From Rodentibacter haemolyticus (GTDB lineage Bacteria > Pseudomonadota > Gammaproteobacteria > Enterobacterales > Pasteurellaceae), in the NCBI RefSeq assembly GCF_015356115.1, contig NZ_CP063056.1:124001-188000 (forward strand): DNA of 64,000 nt, given 5' to 3'. The translations under genes were made by a program, and so were the position numbers. Positions 43,706 to 51,546 of the stretch are shown here, one piece after another; position 1 is the stretch's first letter, and each line of letters starts with the position of its first letter. The notes under the pieces were generated by a model that saw only the letters and a program-made list of their open reading frames with translations, was not told the origin of the DNA and did no database searches.

Positions 43706-45034
43706 ATGTTAACCAGAATGTTATTTCAATCTTGGCGTTTTGGCATTAAGCGCAAATTATTAGCGATTATCACCCTGTTTTTAGCCGCCGGTTTAGTATC
43801 GGCATTGCTTGCAGTATCTATTGATATCGGCGATAAAATGGCAAAAGAATTGAAATCTTACGGTGCCAATATCTTAATTGAACCTGCAAGCAATGCGGCG
43901 CTACCGAATGAATTTAACACCGTGACGACACTCTCAAGCCAAGATTTTATTGATGAAAAAGAGTTACCGAATATCAAAGATATTTTTTGGCGCAATAATA
44001 TCGTGGGCTTTGCCCCGCAATTAAGTGCGGTGGTGAACGCAGAAAAAACATCGGAAAAATCAACCGCACTTTTTGAACGCATATCTATTCTCGGTACCTT
44101 TTTTGATCACAACATCGCTATTCCTGATGAAGACGATTATCACACTGGGCAACGTATTATCAGTCCTTATTGGCAGGTGCAAGGCAATTGGGTAGATGAT
44201 TCCCAAGATAATTTCGGTGAGCAAATTCCCGTACTTATCGGCGTACAACTCTCCGAACGCTACGGCTGGAAAATTGACGATTCATTGAATTTAAGTTATC
44301 AAGAAAATGATTTTAACCGCCAAAGTGCGGTCAAAATTCAGGGTATTTTAACAACCGGTGGGGCGGAAGATAATCAAATCGTGATGCCGTTAAGTGCCGC
44401 ACAAATGCTACTCGGTTTAGAAGGCAAAATACAATCGGTAAAAGTCTCTGCCCTCACTGTGCCGGAAAATTCACTCTCACGTAAGGCGCGGGCAAATACG
44501 GATGCTTTAGATGCGGAAGAATATGATCGCTGGTATTGCACCGCCTACGTATCTTCCATTTCTCACCAATTAGAGGAGGCGATTTCCGGTGCGATTGTTC
44601 GCCCGATTTGGCAGGTTGCGGCATCGGAAGGTGTCGTCATCGGCAAAATTCAATTATTGCTTGCCGTAGTTACCATCGCGGCCTTGGTTGCCGCCGCAAT
44701 GGGTATCGCTTCATTAATGAGTTCCTCAATTATTGAGCGGGCAAAAGAAATCGGCTTAATGAAAGCCTTGGGTGCATACCAATGGCAGATTGTCTTACTC
44801 TTTTATTGCGAGGCCATTCTCAGCGCACTTATCGGTGGTTCACTCGGTTGTATTGCCGGCTGGGGATTAGCAAAATTTATCGGCTCCGCATTATTCGGTG
44901 CACCACTTGATTTTGCTTGGATCGTTATCCCCTGCGTGTTGGTACTTTCCGTTTTAATTGCGCTGATTGGCACTTGGTTTCCGGCACATCGTATAGCCAA
45001 ACTTTACCCTATTGAGGTGCTTTATGGCAGATAA
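43706..45034 (+). CDS. ABC transporter permease, MacB/FtsX type (first)
   Basis: This is a 442-residue inner-membrane protein with one N-terminal helix, a large periplasmic domain (about 40-310) and three C-terminal helices. That is the topology of MacB/LolC/FtsX-like permeases. The C-terminal segment ERAKEIGLMKALGAYQWQIVLLFYCEA is the typical cytoplasmic coupling region. It works with the next permease and the ATPase. In P19-type clusters such ABC parts accompany the FTR1 permease, possibly moving electrons, reductant or a protein partner rather than iron itself; that role is not settled. Confidence 0.85.
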   Translation: MLTRMLFQSWRFGIKRKLLAIITLFLAAGLVSALLAVSIDIGDKMAKELKSYGANILIEPASNAALPNEFNTVTTLSSQDFIDEKELPNIKDIFWRNNIVGFAPQLSAVVNAEKTSEKSTALFERISILGTFFDHNIAIPDEDDYHTGQRIISPYWQVQGNWVDDSQDNFGEQIPVLIGVQLSERYGWKIDDSLNLSYQENDFNRQSAVKIQGILTTGGAEDNQIVMPLSAAQMLLGLEGKIQSVKVSALTVPENSLSRKARANTDALDAEEYDRWYCTAYVSSISHQLEEAISGAIVRPIWQVAASEGVVIGKIQLLLAVVTIAALVAAAMGIASLMSSSIIERAKEIGLMKALGAYQWQIVLLFYCEAILSALIGGSLGCIAGWGLAKFIGSALFGAPLDFAWIVIPCVLVLSVLIALIGTWFPAHRIAKLYPIEVLYGR

Positions 45035-46157
45035 TAGAAGTATGTTTTGGCGGTTGATTTTCCACTCACTTCGCCTACGTTTGCAACGCGTCCTGATTAT
45101 TTTCACCGCATTAACGGTTGGTGCGGGGATTGTAACGGCTATGGCTGGCGTGTATTTCGACATTAACACCAAGATGAGCCAAGAGCTCCGCACTTTCGGC
45201 GCAAATTTCTATATTGGTTCGGCAAACGGCGATATGATAAAAGTCGAGCAGCTTGATGACATTATTCAGCGCGCCCCACAAAATCTAATTACTGCCGCTA
45301 GTCCTTACCTTTATGGTGTAGCACGTAGTGAACTGGAAAAAATTGTTATTATGGGCGTACGTTTCGAAGGAATACGGGCTTTAGTCCCTTATTGGCAAAT
45401 TAACGGTTCTGCAATTAATGTAAGTTTTGATGATCGTAATGCGATGATTGGCAAAAGCCTTGCGGAAAGGCTTCACTTAAAACTTGGCGATAAATTGCAA
45501 TTATCAAAAAATGCCGTAGAAAAACATCAATTTACCATTAAAGCCATTGTGGAAGCCGGCGATGCCACGGATAATATGCTAATCGTGAATTTGGAATTTG
45601 CTCAAAACTGGCTGGAAAAAGAGGGGCTTGCAAATAATGCCCTGCTCAACGTGAGAAATGAATCCGGTCAAGTGGAACAATTTGCGGATAACATAATGCA
45701 GCATCATAAAGATCTTGTGGCTCGCCCTATCCGTAAGGTATCCGCTTCAGAGGGACAAATTTTAGATAAAATCAAAGGGCTGATGGGATTAATTTCTTTC
45801 GTTATTTTAGTGCTTGCCACACTTTGTGTGAACACCACATTAATTGCTATTGTGGGGGAGCGCGCCAAAGAATTTGCCCTGCAAAAAGCATTGGGAGCAA
45901 AAAGATCCGATATTATCAAACAAATCTGTACCGAAATCCTTATTATTGCCTGTGCGGCAATCGTGGCGGGATTAGGCTTAGGTTATTTACTCGCACAGAT
46001 TTTAGGGTTAACCGTATTTAAATCCTATATTGATATGCGATTACCCGTACTCCCGATAACCATTATACTTTCCTTATTCGTTGCGTTTATTGCCGTGATT
46101 ATTCCGACACGTAGCGCGCTGAATATTCAAATGGCAAATGTATTGAAAGGTGAATAA
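45024..46157 (+). CDS. ABC transporter permease, MacB/FtsX type (second)
   Basis: This 377-residue paralogue of the preceding permease has the same topology: N-terminal helix, periplasmic domain and three C-terminal helices. The coupling segment reads GERAKEFALQKALGAKRSDIIKQICTEI. The ATG at 45024 (preceded by GAGGTGCTTT) overlaps the upstream stop by 11 bases and is preferred to a TTG four codons earlier. It presumably forms a heterodimer with the first permease. Confidence 0.85.
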   Translation: MADNRSMFWRLIFHSLRLRLQRVLIIFTALTVGAGIVTAMAGVYFDINTKMSQELRTFGANFYIGSANGDMIKVEQLDDIIQRAPQNLITAASPYLYGVARSELEKIVIMGVRFEGIRALVPYWQINGSAINVSFDDRNAMIGKSLAERLHLKLGDKLQLSKNAVEKHQFTIKAIVEAGDATDNMLIVNLEFAQNWLEKEGLANNALLNVRNESGQVEQFADNIMQHHKDLVARPIRKVSASEGQILDKIKGLMGLISFVILVLATLCVNTTLIAIVGERAKEFALQKALGAKRSDIIKQICTEILIIACAAIVAGLGLGYLLAQILGLTVFKSYIDMRLPVLPITIILSLFVAFIAVIIPTRSALNIQMANVLKGE

Positions 46158-46177
46158 AAGAAAAATCAGAGAAAACT

Positions 46178-46849
46178 ATGACCCAATTTGTGATCGAAAC
46201 TCAACATTTATACAAACGCTTCGGGCAAGTTACCGCCCTTGAAGACATTAACATTCAAATTAAGCAAGGGGAATTCGTTGCCATTATGGGGGCATCCGGT
46301 TCCGGCAAAACAACCTTGATGAACATTCTCACCGGGTTAGATACCGCCACCGAGGGGAAAGTGATCTTAGACGGTGTAGATGCAGCGCAGTTAGATGAAA
46401 TCGGCCGTCAACGTTTTCGAGCGGAAAAAATCGGTTTAGTCTTCCAACAATTCCATCTCATTCCTTATTTGACCGCACTTGAGAACGTTATGCTGGCCCA
46501 ACATTACCATAGCGTAATTGATGAAGCGGCTGCCAAAGCCGTGCTGGGACAAGTGGGATTAGGACACCGTATCGATCATCGACCAAGCCAACTGTCCGGC
46601 GGGGAACAACAGCGCGTATGTATAGCCCGAGCCTTGGTGAACCAAGCGCCGGTCATTTTTGCCGATGAACCTACCGGTAATTTAGACGAAAAAAATGAAG
46701 CTTTAGTGCTGGATCTCTTGCAACAATTAAATCATGAAGGCAGAACCATCGTAATGGTTACCCACAATCCGGAACTCGGTGAACTCACCAATCGCACCCT
46801 TTATCTTCAACATGGTAAATTTTTACGGGAACAACAAAATGAACATTAA
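46178..46849 (+). CDS. ABC transporter ATPase, MacB/LolD type
   Basis: This 223-residue ATPase energises the two preceding permeases. Walker A is GASGSGKTT, the Q-loop is FQQFHLIPYLTALENV, the signature is LSGGEQQRVCIAR, and Walker B is VIFADEPTGNLDE. It is close to the LolD/MacB class. Its last codons overlap the start of the thioredoxin-like gene by 11 bases, so translation is coupled. Confidence 0.92.
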   Translation: MTQFVIETQHLYKRFGQVTALEDINIQIKQGEFVAIMGASGSGKTTLMNILTGLDTATEGKVILDGVDAAQLDEIGRQRFRAEKIGLVFQQFHLIPYLTALENVMLAQHYHSVIDEAAAKAVLGQVGLGHRIDHRPSQLSGGEQQRVCIARALVNQAPVIFADEPTGNLDEKNEALVLDLLQQLNHEGRTIVMVTHNPELGELTNRTLYLQHGKFLREQQNEH

Positions 46850-47321
46850 TTTATTATTCAAATCCTTATTATTAAGTGCGGTCGTTTTCGGCACGGTTTC
46901 TTGCAAGGAGGAAACCGCCGCCCTAGGTAAACACGCACCTGAACTTGCCGCCTATGATTTACAGGGTAAGCAAGTGAATTTACAGGATTGGCAAGGCACC
47001 CGCTTACTCACTTTTTGGTCGGAAACTTGCGGTCACTGTATTGTTGAACTTAAAGAAGTTGAAAAACTTGCAACATTGTATCCAAATAAAGTACAGCTTA
47101 TTGCAATTAATGTGGACGGTGAAAATATGGATACGAAAGCGGTAGTCGCCAAGCACCGACTCACTCAATCGGTGATTAAAGATCAAATGAAAATCACTGC
47201 CGAACGCTACCAATTAGTCGGTACCCCCACTTCATTTGTTATTGACGAAAAAGGCAATATTCAAGCAAAATTTGAAGGGAAAATTCCTCAACAAGAACTG
47301 GATAAATTATTCAAAGGATAA
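46839..47321 (+). CDS. TlpA-like thioredoxin-fold lipoprotein
   Basis: This 160-residue membrane-anchored redox protein faces the periplasm. The lipobox GTVSC gives lipidated Cys22. The active site is Cys64-Gly-His-Cys67 in FWSETCGHCIVE, followed by the cis-proline loop VGTPTSFVID. The CGHC dithiol resembles disulfide isomerase and some TlpA proteins. The start at 46839 is chosen over an upstream in-frame ATG inside the ATPase gene because it yields the lipoprotein signal. It probably keeps the Cys-rich DUF2318 protein or the cytochrome reduced; that is inference. Confidence 0.88.
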   Translation: MNINLLFKSLLLSAVVFGTVSCKEETAALGKHAPELAAYDLQGKQVNLQDWQGTRLLTFWSETCGHCIVELKEVEKLATLYPNKVQLIAINVDGENMDTKAVVAKHRLTQSVIKDQMKITAERYQLVGTPTSFVIDEKGNIQAKFEGKIPQQELDKLFKG

Positions 47322-47339
47322 AGCCTTAAGATAAAAACT

Positions 47340-47657
47340 ATGAAACGACTTTACTTAATTCTCACCGCTCTATTCGGTATTGCCTTTTTTGCGCAAGCGG
47401 AGCCACAAGCAAATGCCGATTTCAGCAAAGCAGAAAAAATTTATAAACGTTCCTGTGCGACCTGCCACGGAAAACGTGGTGAAAAACCGGCAATGGGCGA
47501 ATCAAGAATCATCAATCAGTTAAAAACAGAAGTGATTTTGACCGCACTTTTAGATCGCAAAAACGGGAAAATTATCGGTGCCGGAAATCCGGCAAAGCAA
47601 CGCTTAAACGAGGAAGAAATCAAAGCCTTGTCTGAATTTATTCCAACATTAAAATAA
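47340..47657 (+). CDS. Small class I c-type cytochrome
   Basis: This 105-residue periplasmic protein has a signal peptide (cut near AQAEPQ) and one heme site, Cys39-Ala-Thr-Cys42-His43. Only one methionine besides the start is present (Met52, close to the heme motif). The usual distal Met in the C-terminal part (GAGNPAKQRLNEEEI) is missing, so the sixth heme ligand may differ. As the last gene of the iron operon it may carry electrons for iron reduction or oxidation. An uptake signal lies within the gene. Confidence 0.85.
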   Translation: MKRLYLILTALFGIAFFAQAEPQANADFSKAEKIYKRSCATCHGKRGEKPAMGESRIINQLKTEVILTALLDRKNGKIIGAGNPAKQRLNEEEIKALSEFIPTLK

Positions 47658-47760
47658 ATGTCTTGAAATTTTTTTAAACTAATATCAGAATAAACGGTCT
47701 CAAAGGAGATTGGCATTCACCGCCAAGAAACTATCTTAATTTTAACGTAAAGGATTATTT

Positions 47761-48372
47761 ATGAACAAGTTTACTAAAATTAGCGCAACAGCATTATTCG
47801 CTTTATTTTTAACCGCTTGCGAAAAACCGGCAGACAAATCGGCTGAAGCAGCAAAACCTGAAACAGCCCAAACTGCACAAACGGCAGAGGCGGCTAAACC
47901 GGCAATGAGTGCGGAAGAACAAGAAAAAGCGGACTACGAAAAATTAATCGCGTGGAACCAAGCTGAAGGTGCAATGCAAGCTCAAAACACTCAAAAATTA
48001 CAGCAAGAATTAAATGCTGCCGCTGAAGCTAAAGATGAAAACAAAGTGAAAGTGGCAATTGAAGAATATAACAAAACCGTTCAAGCAACTATCGCAAGCT
48101 TAGAGGCTATTGACATTAAATCCGAGTCAATCAATGCGGCAAAAGCTAAAACAAAAGAAGTTTTAACGCTTGCAAGTCAATTATTAGTTGATCAATTAAA
48201 TGTGAAAACGGAAGATGATAGAAAAGCTTATGGTGAAAAAGCAGCTCAATTACAGAATGAGATGCAAGCGTTAGCCCAACTTAGCGCACAAATTGAAGCG
48301 AAATTCAATCCGGCTCCGGCTCAACAAGCACCTGTTGCAGAACAACCTGCTCAAGCACCGGCAACAAAATAA
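47761..48372 (+). CDS. Lipoprotein of unknown function
   Basis: The product is 203 residues with a lipobox LTAC (Cys20), then a low-complexity Ala/Glu/Lys region (25-55), a long helical coiled-coil-like body (about 60-185, rich in Gln, Glu, Ala and Lys) and a Pro/Ala-rich tail (NPAPAQQAPVAEQPAQAPATK). I do not recognise the family. The composition suggests an extended periplasmic lipoprotein. It is separated from the iron operon by about 100 bases and has a good ribosome site (AAAGGATT). A Correia-like element and a terminator follow. Confidence 0.8.
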   Translation: MNKFTKISATALFALFLTACEKPADKSAEAAKPETAQTAQTAEAAKPAMSAEEQEKADYEKLIAWNQAEGAMQAQNTQKLQQELNAAAEAKDENKVKVAIEEYNKTVQATIASLEAIDIKSESINAAKAKTKEVLTLASQLLVDQLNVKTEDDRKAYGEKAAQLQNEMQALAQLSAQIEAKFNPAPAQQAPVAEQPAQAPATK

Positions 48373-48385
48373 TTATCTTCACATG

Positions 48386-48474
48386 ATAGTGAATTAAGTT
48401 AAAATGGATACAAAGGCAAGCCGAAGACAGTCCGAACAGTTCGGCGAGATTCAGTAGACATTTTAAAATTTAAA
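48386..48474. repeat. Correia-like element (copy 2)
   Basis: The left end ATAGTGAATTAAGTTAAAAT resembles a Correia terminal repeat, and the right end ATTTTAAAATTTAAA is a weaker inverted counterpart. The interior CCGAAGACAGTCCGAACAGT matches copy 1 at 35421 (CCGAAGACAGTACAAACAGT) with two or three differences, and both share TAGACATTTT near the right end. Like copy 1 it sits directly before a terminator hairpin. Confidence 0.6.
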
Positions 48475-48480
48475 CGAAAA

Positions 48481-48512
48481 AAACAGCGGTCAAATTGACC
48501 GCTGTTTTTTTT
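48481..48512 (+). terminator. Terminator after lipoprotein gene
   Basis: AAACAGCGGT (48481-48490) pairs with ACCGCTGTTT (48498-48507), and the dyad can close further inward. A run of T residues follows. The arms look like a variant uptake signal. Confidence 0.88.
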
Positions 48513-48513
48513 T

Positions 48514-48670
48514 CGGTATTATGGATCAGTCGCATAAAGAGAATTTTATATCCAATATTTATCGGGGTAAGGTGCGTTAAGCTTCGCGTAACGCACCGCT
48601 TCATCATTAAACCCTCTATTGGTGTACGGCTGCATCTACGATGATTCGTGAAATACTACAATGCGGTATT
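48514..48670. repeat. MITE-like palindromic repeat (copy E)
   Basis: It starts CGGTATTATGGATCAGTCGC directly after the T run of the terminator. The interior matches copy A closely (AATTTTATATCCAATATTTA, GCGTAACGCACCGCTTCATC, ATTAAACCCTCTATTGGTG). The right end is decayed (ACTACAATGCGGTATT). It fills most of the 300-base gap before the convergent mltB-like gene. Confidence 0.72.
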
Positions 48671-48672
48671 TT

Positions 48673-49779
48673 TTATAGCCCGAGCCTCTCTTTAATTCGA
48701 TCTGCAAACATTCCGATACTGACTGCAAAATAGTTCGATCTGTTCCAATCTAAGATAGTACGAAAATTGTTTGAAACCAAAAACGCTCGTCCCACTTCCT
48801 TATCCGGGCGAACCAGCCAAAGATCCGTATGAGAAAGAGCACTTAATTTTGCTTGTTCTTGCGCACTAAAACCAATCGGAATTACACCGAGCGATTGCCA
48901 TGAACTAAGCGAACGGGCTTTATTTTTCTCAATCCCTGCAAGGGATAAATCAAGCGGTTGATTCAGTGTTACTTCCACACCCCAAGGCAATTTATCGTTC
49001 CAACCTACCGAATGTAAATAGTTTGCAATAGAAGCAAAGGTATCAAATTGATTTGTCCAAATATCTTTCACTCCATCATCATTACCATCCGCCGCATAGT
49101 TTAAAAAAGCGCTCGGCATAAATTGGGTTTGTCCCATAGCACCCGCCCATGATCCCAACATTCTATGACGTTGAATATCATTACGCGCCAACATTTTCAT
49201 CGCATTCACAAATTCTTTACTGAACAATGTTTCACGTCTGCCGTCAAAAGCCAATGTCGCTAAAACGGAAAGAACATCATAATTACCTTGGTAGTGTCCA
49301 AAACTGCTTTCCATTCCCCATAAAGCAAGCAAATATTCTTGCTGCACACCATAACGTTGGCTGGCACGTTGCAATGGAACCTGTACCTCCCAATAGCGTT
49401 CTTCTGCCACATCCACTTTATTATTGGTTAGCACTTTATTAAGATAATTTGTCGTGCCATTTGGATTTAATACCGGTGGTTTACTTGGATCACGCTTTGT
49501 AATTCTTCCGGCTTGAGTGCGATCCAGCCTTACCGCTTTTTCGATATACTGAATATTATTTTGCACATTCAATACCGAACCCGATACCCCTTCAGCTGCG
49601 GCTTTACCTTTTAAGAATTGAACATAATCGTTAAAATTATCGAGGGTGCGGGGTTTGTTGTAAGCAGAGTGGCTGCTGACCATTGGAATTTTTGTTGTAG
49701 AAGAAGTTTGCGTATCAGCGGAACAACCTACAACGAAACAAGATAAAAGTGCGGTCGATACTAGCGAAATTTTTTTCAT
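48673..49779 (-). CDS. Lytic murein transglycosylase, MltB family
   Basis: This is an outer-membrane lipoprotein (lipobox VVGC, Cys19) that cleaves peptidoglycan glycan strands with formation of 1,6-anhydroMurNAc. The catalytic glutamate is Glu157 in LLALWGMESSFGHYQGNYDV. The segment GAMGQTQFMPSAFLNYAADGNDDGVKDIW is typical of family 3 (MltB). At 368 residues it is a full-length member. An uptake signal encodes Thr-Ala-Leu in the signal peptide (49747-49755). It stands apart from the polysaccharide genes upstream by about 60 bases. Confidence 0.92.
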   Translation of the reverse strand: MKKISLVSTALLSCFVVGCSADTQTSSTTKIPMVSSHSAYNKPRTLDNFNDYVQFLKGKAAAEGVSGSVLNVQNNIQYIEKAVRLDRTQAGRITKRDPSKPPVLNPNGTTNYLNKVLTNNKVDVAEERYWEVQVPLQRASQRYGVQQEYLLALWGMESSFGHYQGNYDVLSVLATLAFDGRRETLFSKEFVNAMKMLARNDIQRHRMLGSWAGAMGQTQFMPSAFLNYAADGNDDGVKDIWTNQFDTFASIANYLHSVGWNDKLPWGVEVTLNQPLDLSLAGIEKNKARSLSSWQSLGVIPIGFSAQEQAKLSALSHTDLWLVRPDKEVGRAFLVSNNFRTILDWNRSNYFAVSIGMFADRIKERLGL

Positions 49780-49838
49780 TTGCTTTCCTTTAGATCACTG
49801 AATGTAAATAGCTTTTTCTTTGCTAAAGATAAAAATTT

Positions 49839-50642
49839 TTATTTCCTCAAAAACTTATGATAAACCGCCTTCAGTAATGAAGTCGGTAATAAGCGCGAAC
49901 CGAAACGTAAAGCAAAGGTAACCAAACCGGATAGCCAACCCTGAATCCCCAAACGATATTTTAATTTAAACAAACGCCACTCAGCCTTGGCTTGCTCCAG
50001 ACCACGGCGACGTCCTACCATACCATTCCCTACGCGTGCATAAACCAAAATATCAGGCAAATTCGCCACAGGTTTACCTTGTGCCACCAGTTTTATCCAC
50101 AAATAATAATCTTCTTGTAAATCTTCATAACCGCCACAATGAATAACCGCATTTTTTTGATATGCCACCGTCATATGATTAAACGGGCAACGTTTTTTAG
50201 TAAAGTTTACAATATCTTGTGTCTGTGTCGGTACGTTACGATAAGCCACAATATCATTCACATTTTCACCAAATTCGGCAATTTGCCCGCCGAAAATAAT
50301 AGTTTCCGGATTTCGTTCAATAAATGCGATTTGTTTTTCAAAACGCTGTGGCACACAAACATCATCCGTATCCATACGAAAAACCCAATCGTGTGAACAA
50401 TGTTTTAATCCCTCATTCAGTGCTTTGCCTAATCCCAGATTTTGTGACAATTTCACTAATTTTAACGGCAATTTTGATTCAAATTCTGACACAACGGTCT
50501 CTAACTCCGTTGTTACCCCACCATCAAACACTAAAACGATTTCATCGGCTTGATGAGTTTGTATCATCAAACTTTCAAAACATTCTCTTAGATATTGTGG
50601 TTTTTCCTTAATATATAAGGACATTAAAACTGAAAATTTCAT
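49839..50642 (-). CDS. Glycosyltransferase family 2 (first)
   Basis: This 267-residue cytoplasmic GT-A enzyme presumably adds a sugar to a lipid-linked or LPS oligosaccharide. Family features are the N-terminal FSVLMSLYIKEKPQYLRECFESLMIQT and the metal-binding DTD in WVFRMDTDDVC. The C-terminal region has a basic amphipathic segment that may touch the membrane. The ATG at 50642 (AAGGGTAGTG upstream) is chosen over a longer reading that overlaps the previous gene. It is the last gene of a four-gene minus-strand unit. The sugar is unknown. Confidence 0.88.
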   Translation of the reverse strand: MKFSVLMSLYIKEKPQYLRECFESLMIQTHQADEIVLVFDGGVTTELETVVSEFESKLPLKLVKLSQNLGLGKALNEGLKHCSHDWVFRMDTDDVCVPQRFEKQIAFIERNPETIIFGGQIAEFGENVNDIVAYRNVPTQTQDIVNFTKKRCPFNHMTVAYQKNAVIHCGGYEDLQEDYYLWIKLVAQGKPVANLPDILVYARVGNGMVGRRRGLEQAKAEWRLFKLKYRLGIQGWLSGLVTFALRFGSRLLPTSLLKAVYHKFLRK

Positions 50643-50664
50643 CACTACCCTTTCGCTACCCAAT

Positions 50665-51546
50665 TTATACAAAACGCTTCAAATGAATTGCCAATTTGGG
50701 GGAAATATATACCACCAATGCAATGATCAAGGATTTAATACTTTTCGTTTGTTTAAAAATCTCAAAATAATATTTTGCCGCTTGTCGCGATAAATTCATC
50801 ACGTGCGGATACGCTAGCATATATTGTGCATTAACGGCAAAATTGCGTGCCTGTTCTGCTGTTTCAATATAATTCGCTTGAATATAATCAATGGCTTTTT
50901 GTGTATGAGTGGTATCCGTTGAAACGCTGGAACGTTTTGTATGAAATGTGCAATGAGTTAGCGGCTCATCTATTTTATAAGGCTTGAAACCCGGTTCTTT
51001 TATTAATTTCAATAAAAAATCATAATCTTCCAGTGAACGAAGTGCGGTCGATAATCCGCCTATTTTTAAGAAAAGCGCTTTCTTCACCGCAATCATCGGC
51101 ATTCCACCGATTTTGTTGGCAAGTAAAAGACGTTCAATACTAATCTCTTGCGGTTCAATCGGATGTGTTACATAACTAAAGCCTTCATTCACCATTTCAC
51201 ATTTTGCCGGATGATAAATAAAGTTGATATCAGGGTGAGTAGTAATAATCTTCGCCAAATATTCGCATTTGTGATGAACAAAACGATCATCATCATCTAA
51301 AAATAGCAGCCATTCAGCCTTTGCCATGCGTGCGCCGATATTACGGCTTTCAGCCGCCCCCTGATTGATTTCATTACGAATAATACGTACTTCAAAAGGA
51401 TAGATTTTGTTCAGCACGACAGGTTCTTTTGAACAATCATCTACAATCACTACTTCAAAATGATGAACGCTTTGCTTCTCCAAACTTTCCAGCAATGCCG
51501 GAATTTCTTCTTTTCGATTATAAGACGGCACGATAATGCTAAACAT
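50665..51546 (-). CDS. Glycosyltransferase family 2 (second)
   Basis: This is a 293-residue GT2 enzyme with the N-terminal MFSIIVPSYNRKEEIPALLESLEKQ and the metal motif LLFLDDDDRFVHHKCEYL. The C-terminal third is helical. It overlaps the end of the Wzy-like gene by eight bases, so the two are co-expressed. Donor and acceptor cannot be predicted. Confidence 0.88.
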   Translation of the reverse strand: MFSIIVPSYNRKEEIPALLESLEKQSVHHFEVVIVDDCSKEPVVLNKIYPFEVRIIRNEINQGAAESRNIGARMAKAEWLLFLDDDDRFVHHKCEYLAKIITTHPDINFIYHPAKCEMVNEGFSYVTHPIEPQEISIERLLLANKIGGMPMIAVKKALFLKIGGLSTALRSLEDYDFLLKLIKEPGFKPYKIDEPLTHCTFHTKRSSVSTDTTHTQKAIDYIQANYIETAEQARNFAVNAQYMLAYPHVMNLSRQAAKYYFEIFKQTKSIKSLIIALVVYISPKLAIHLKRFV

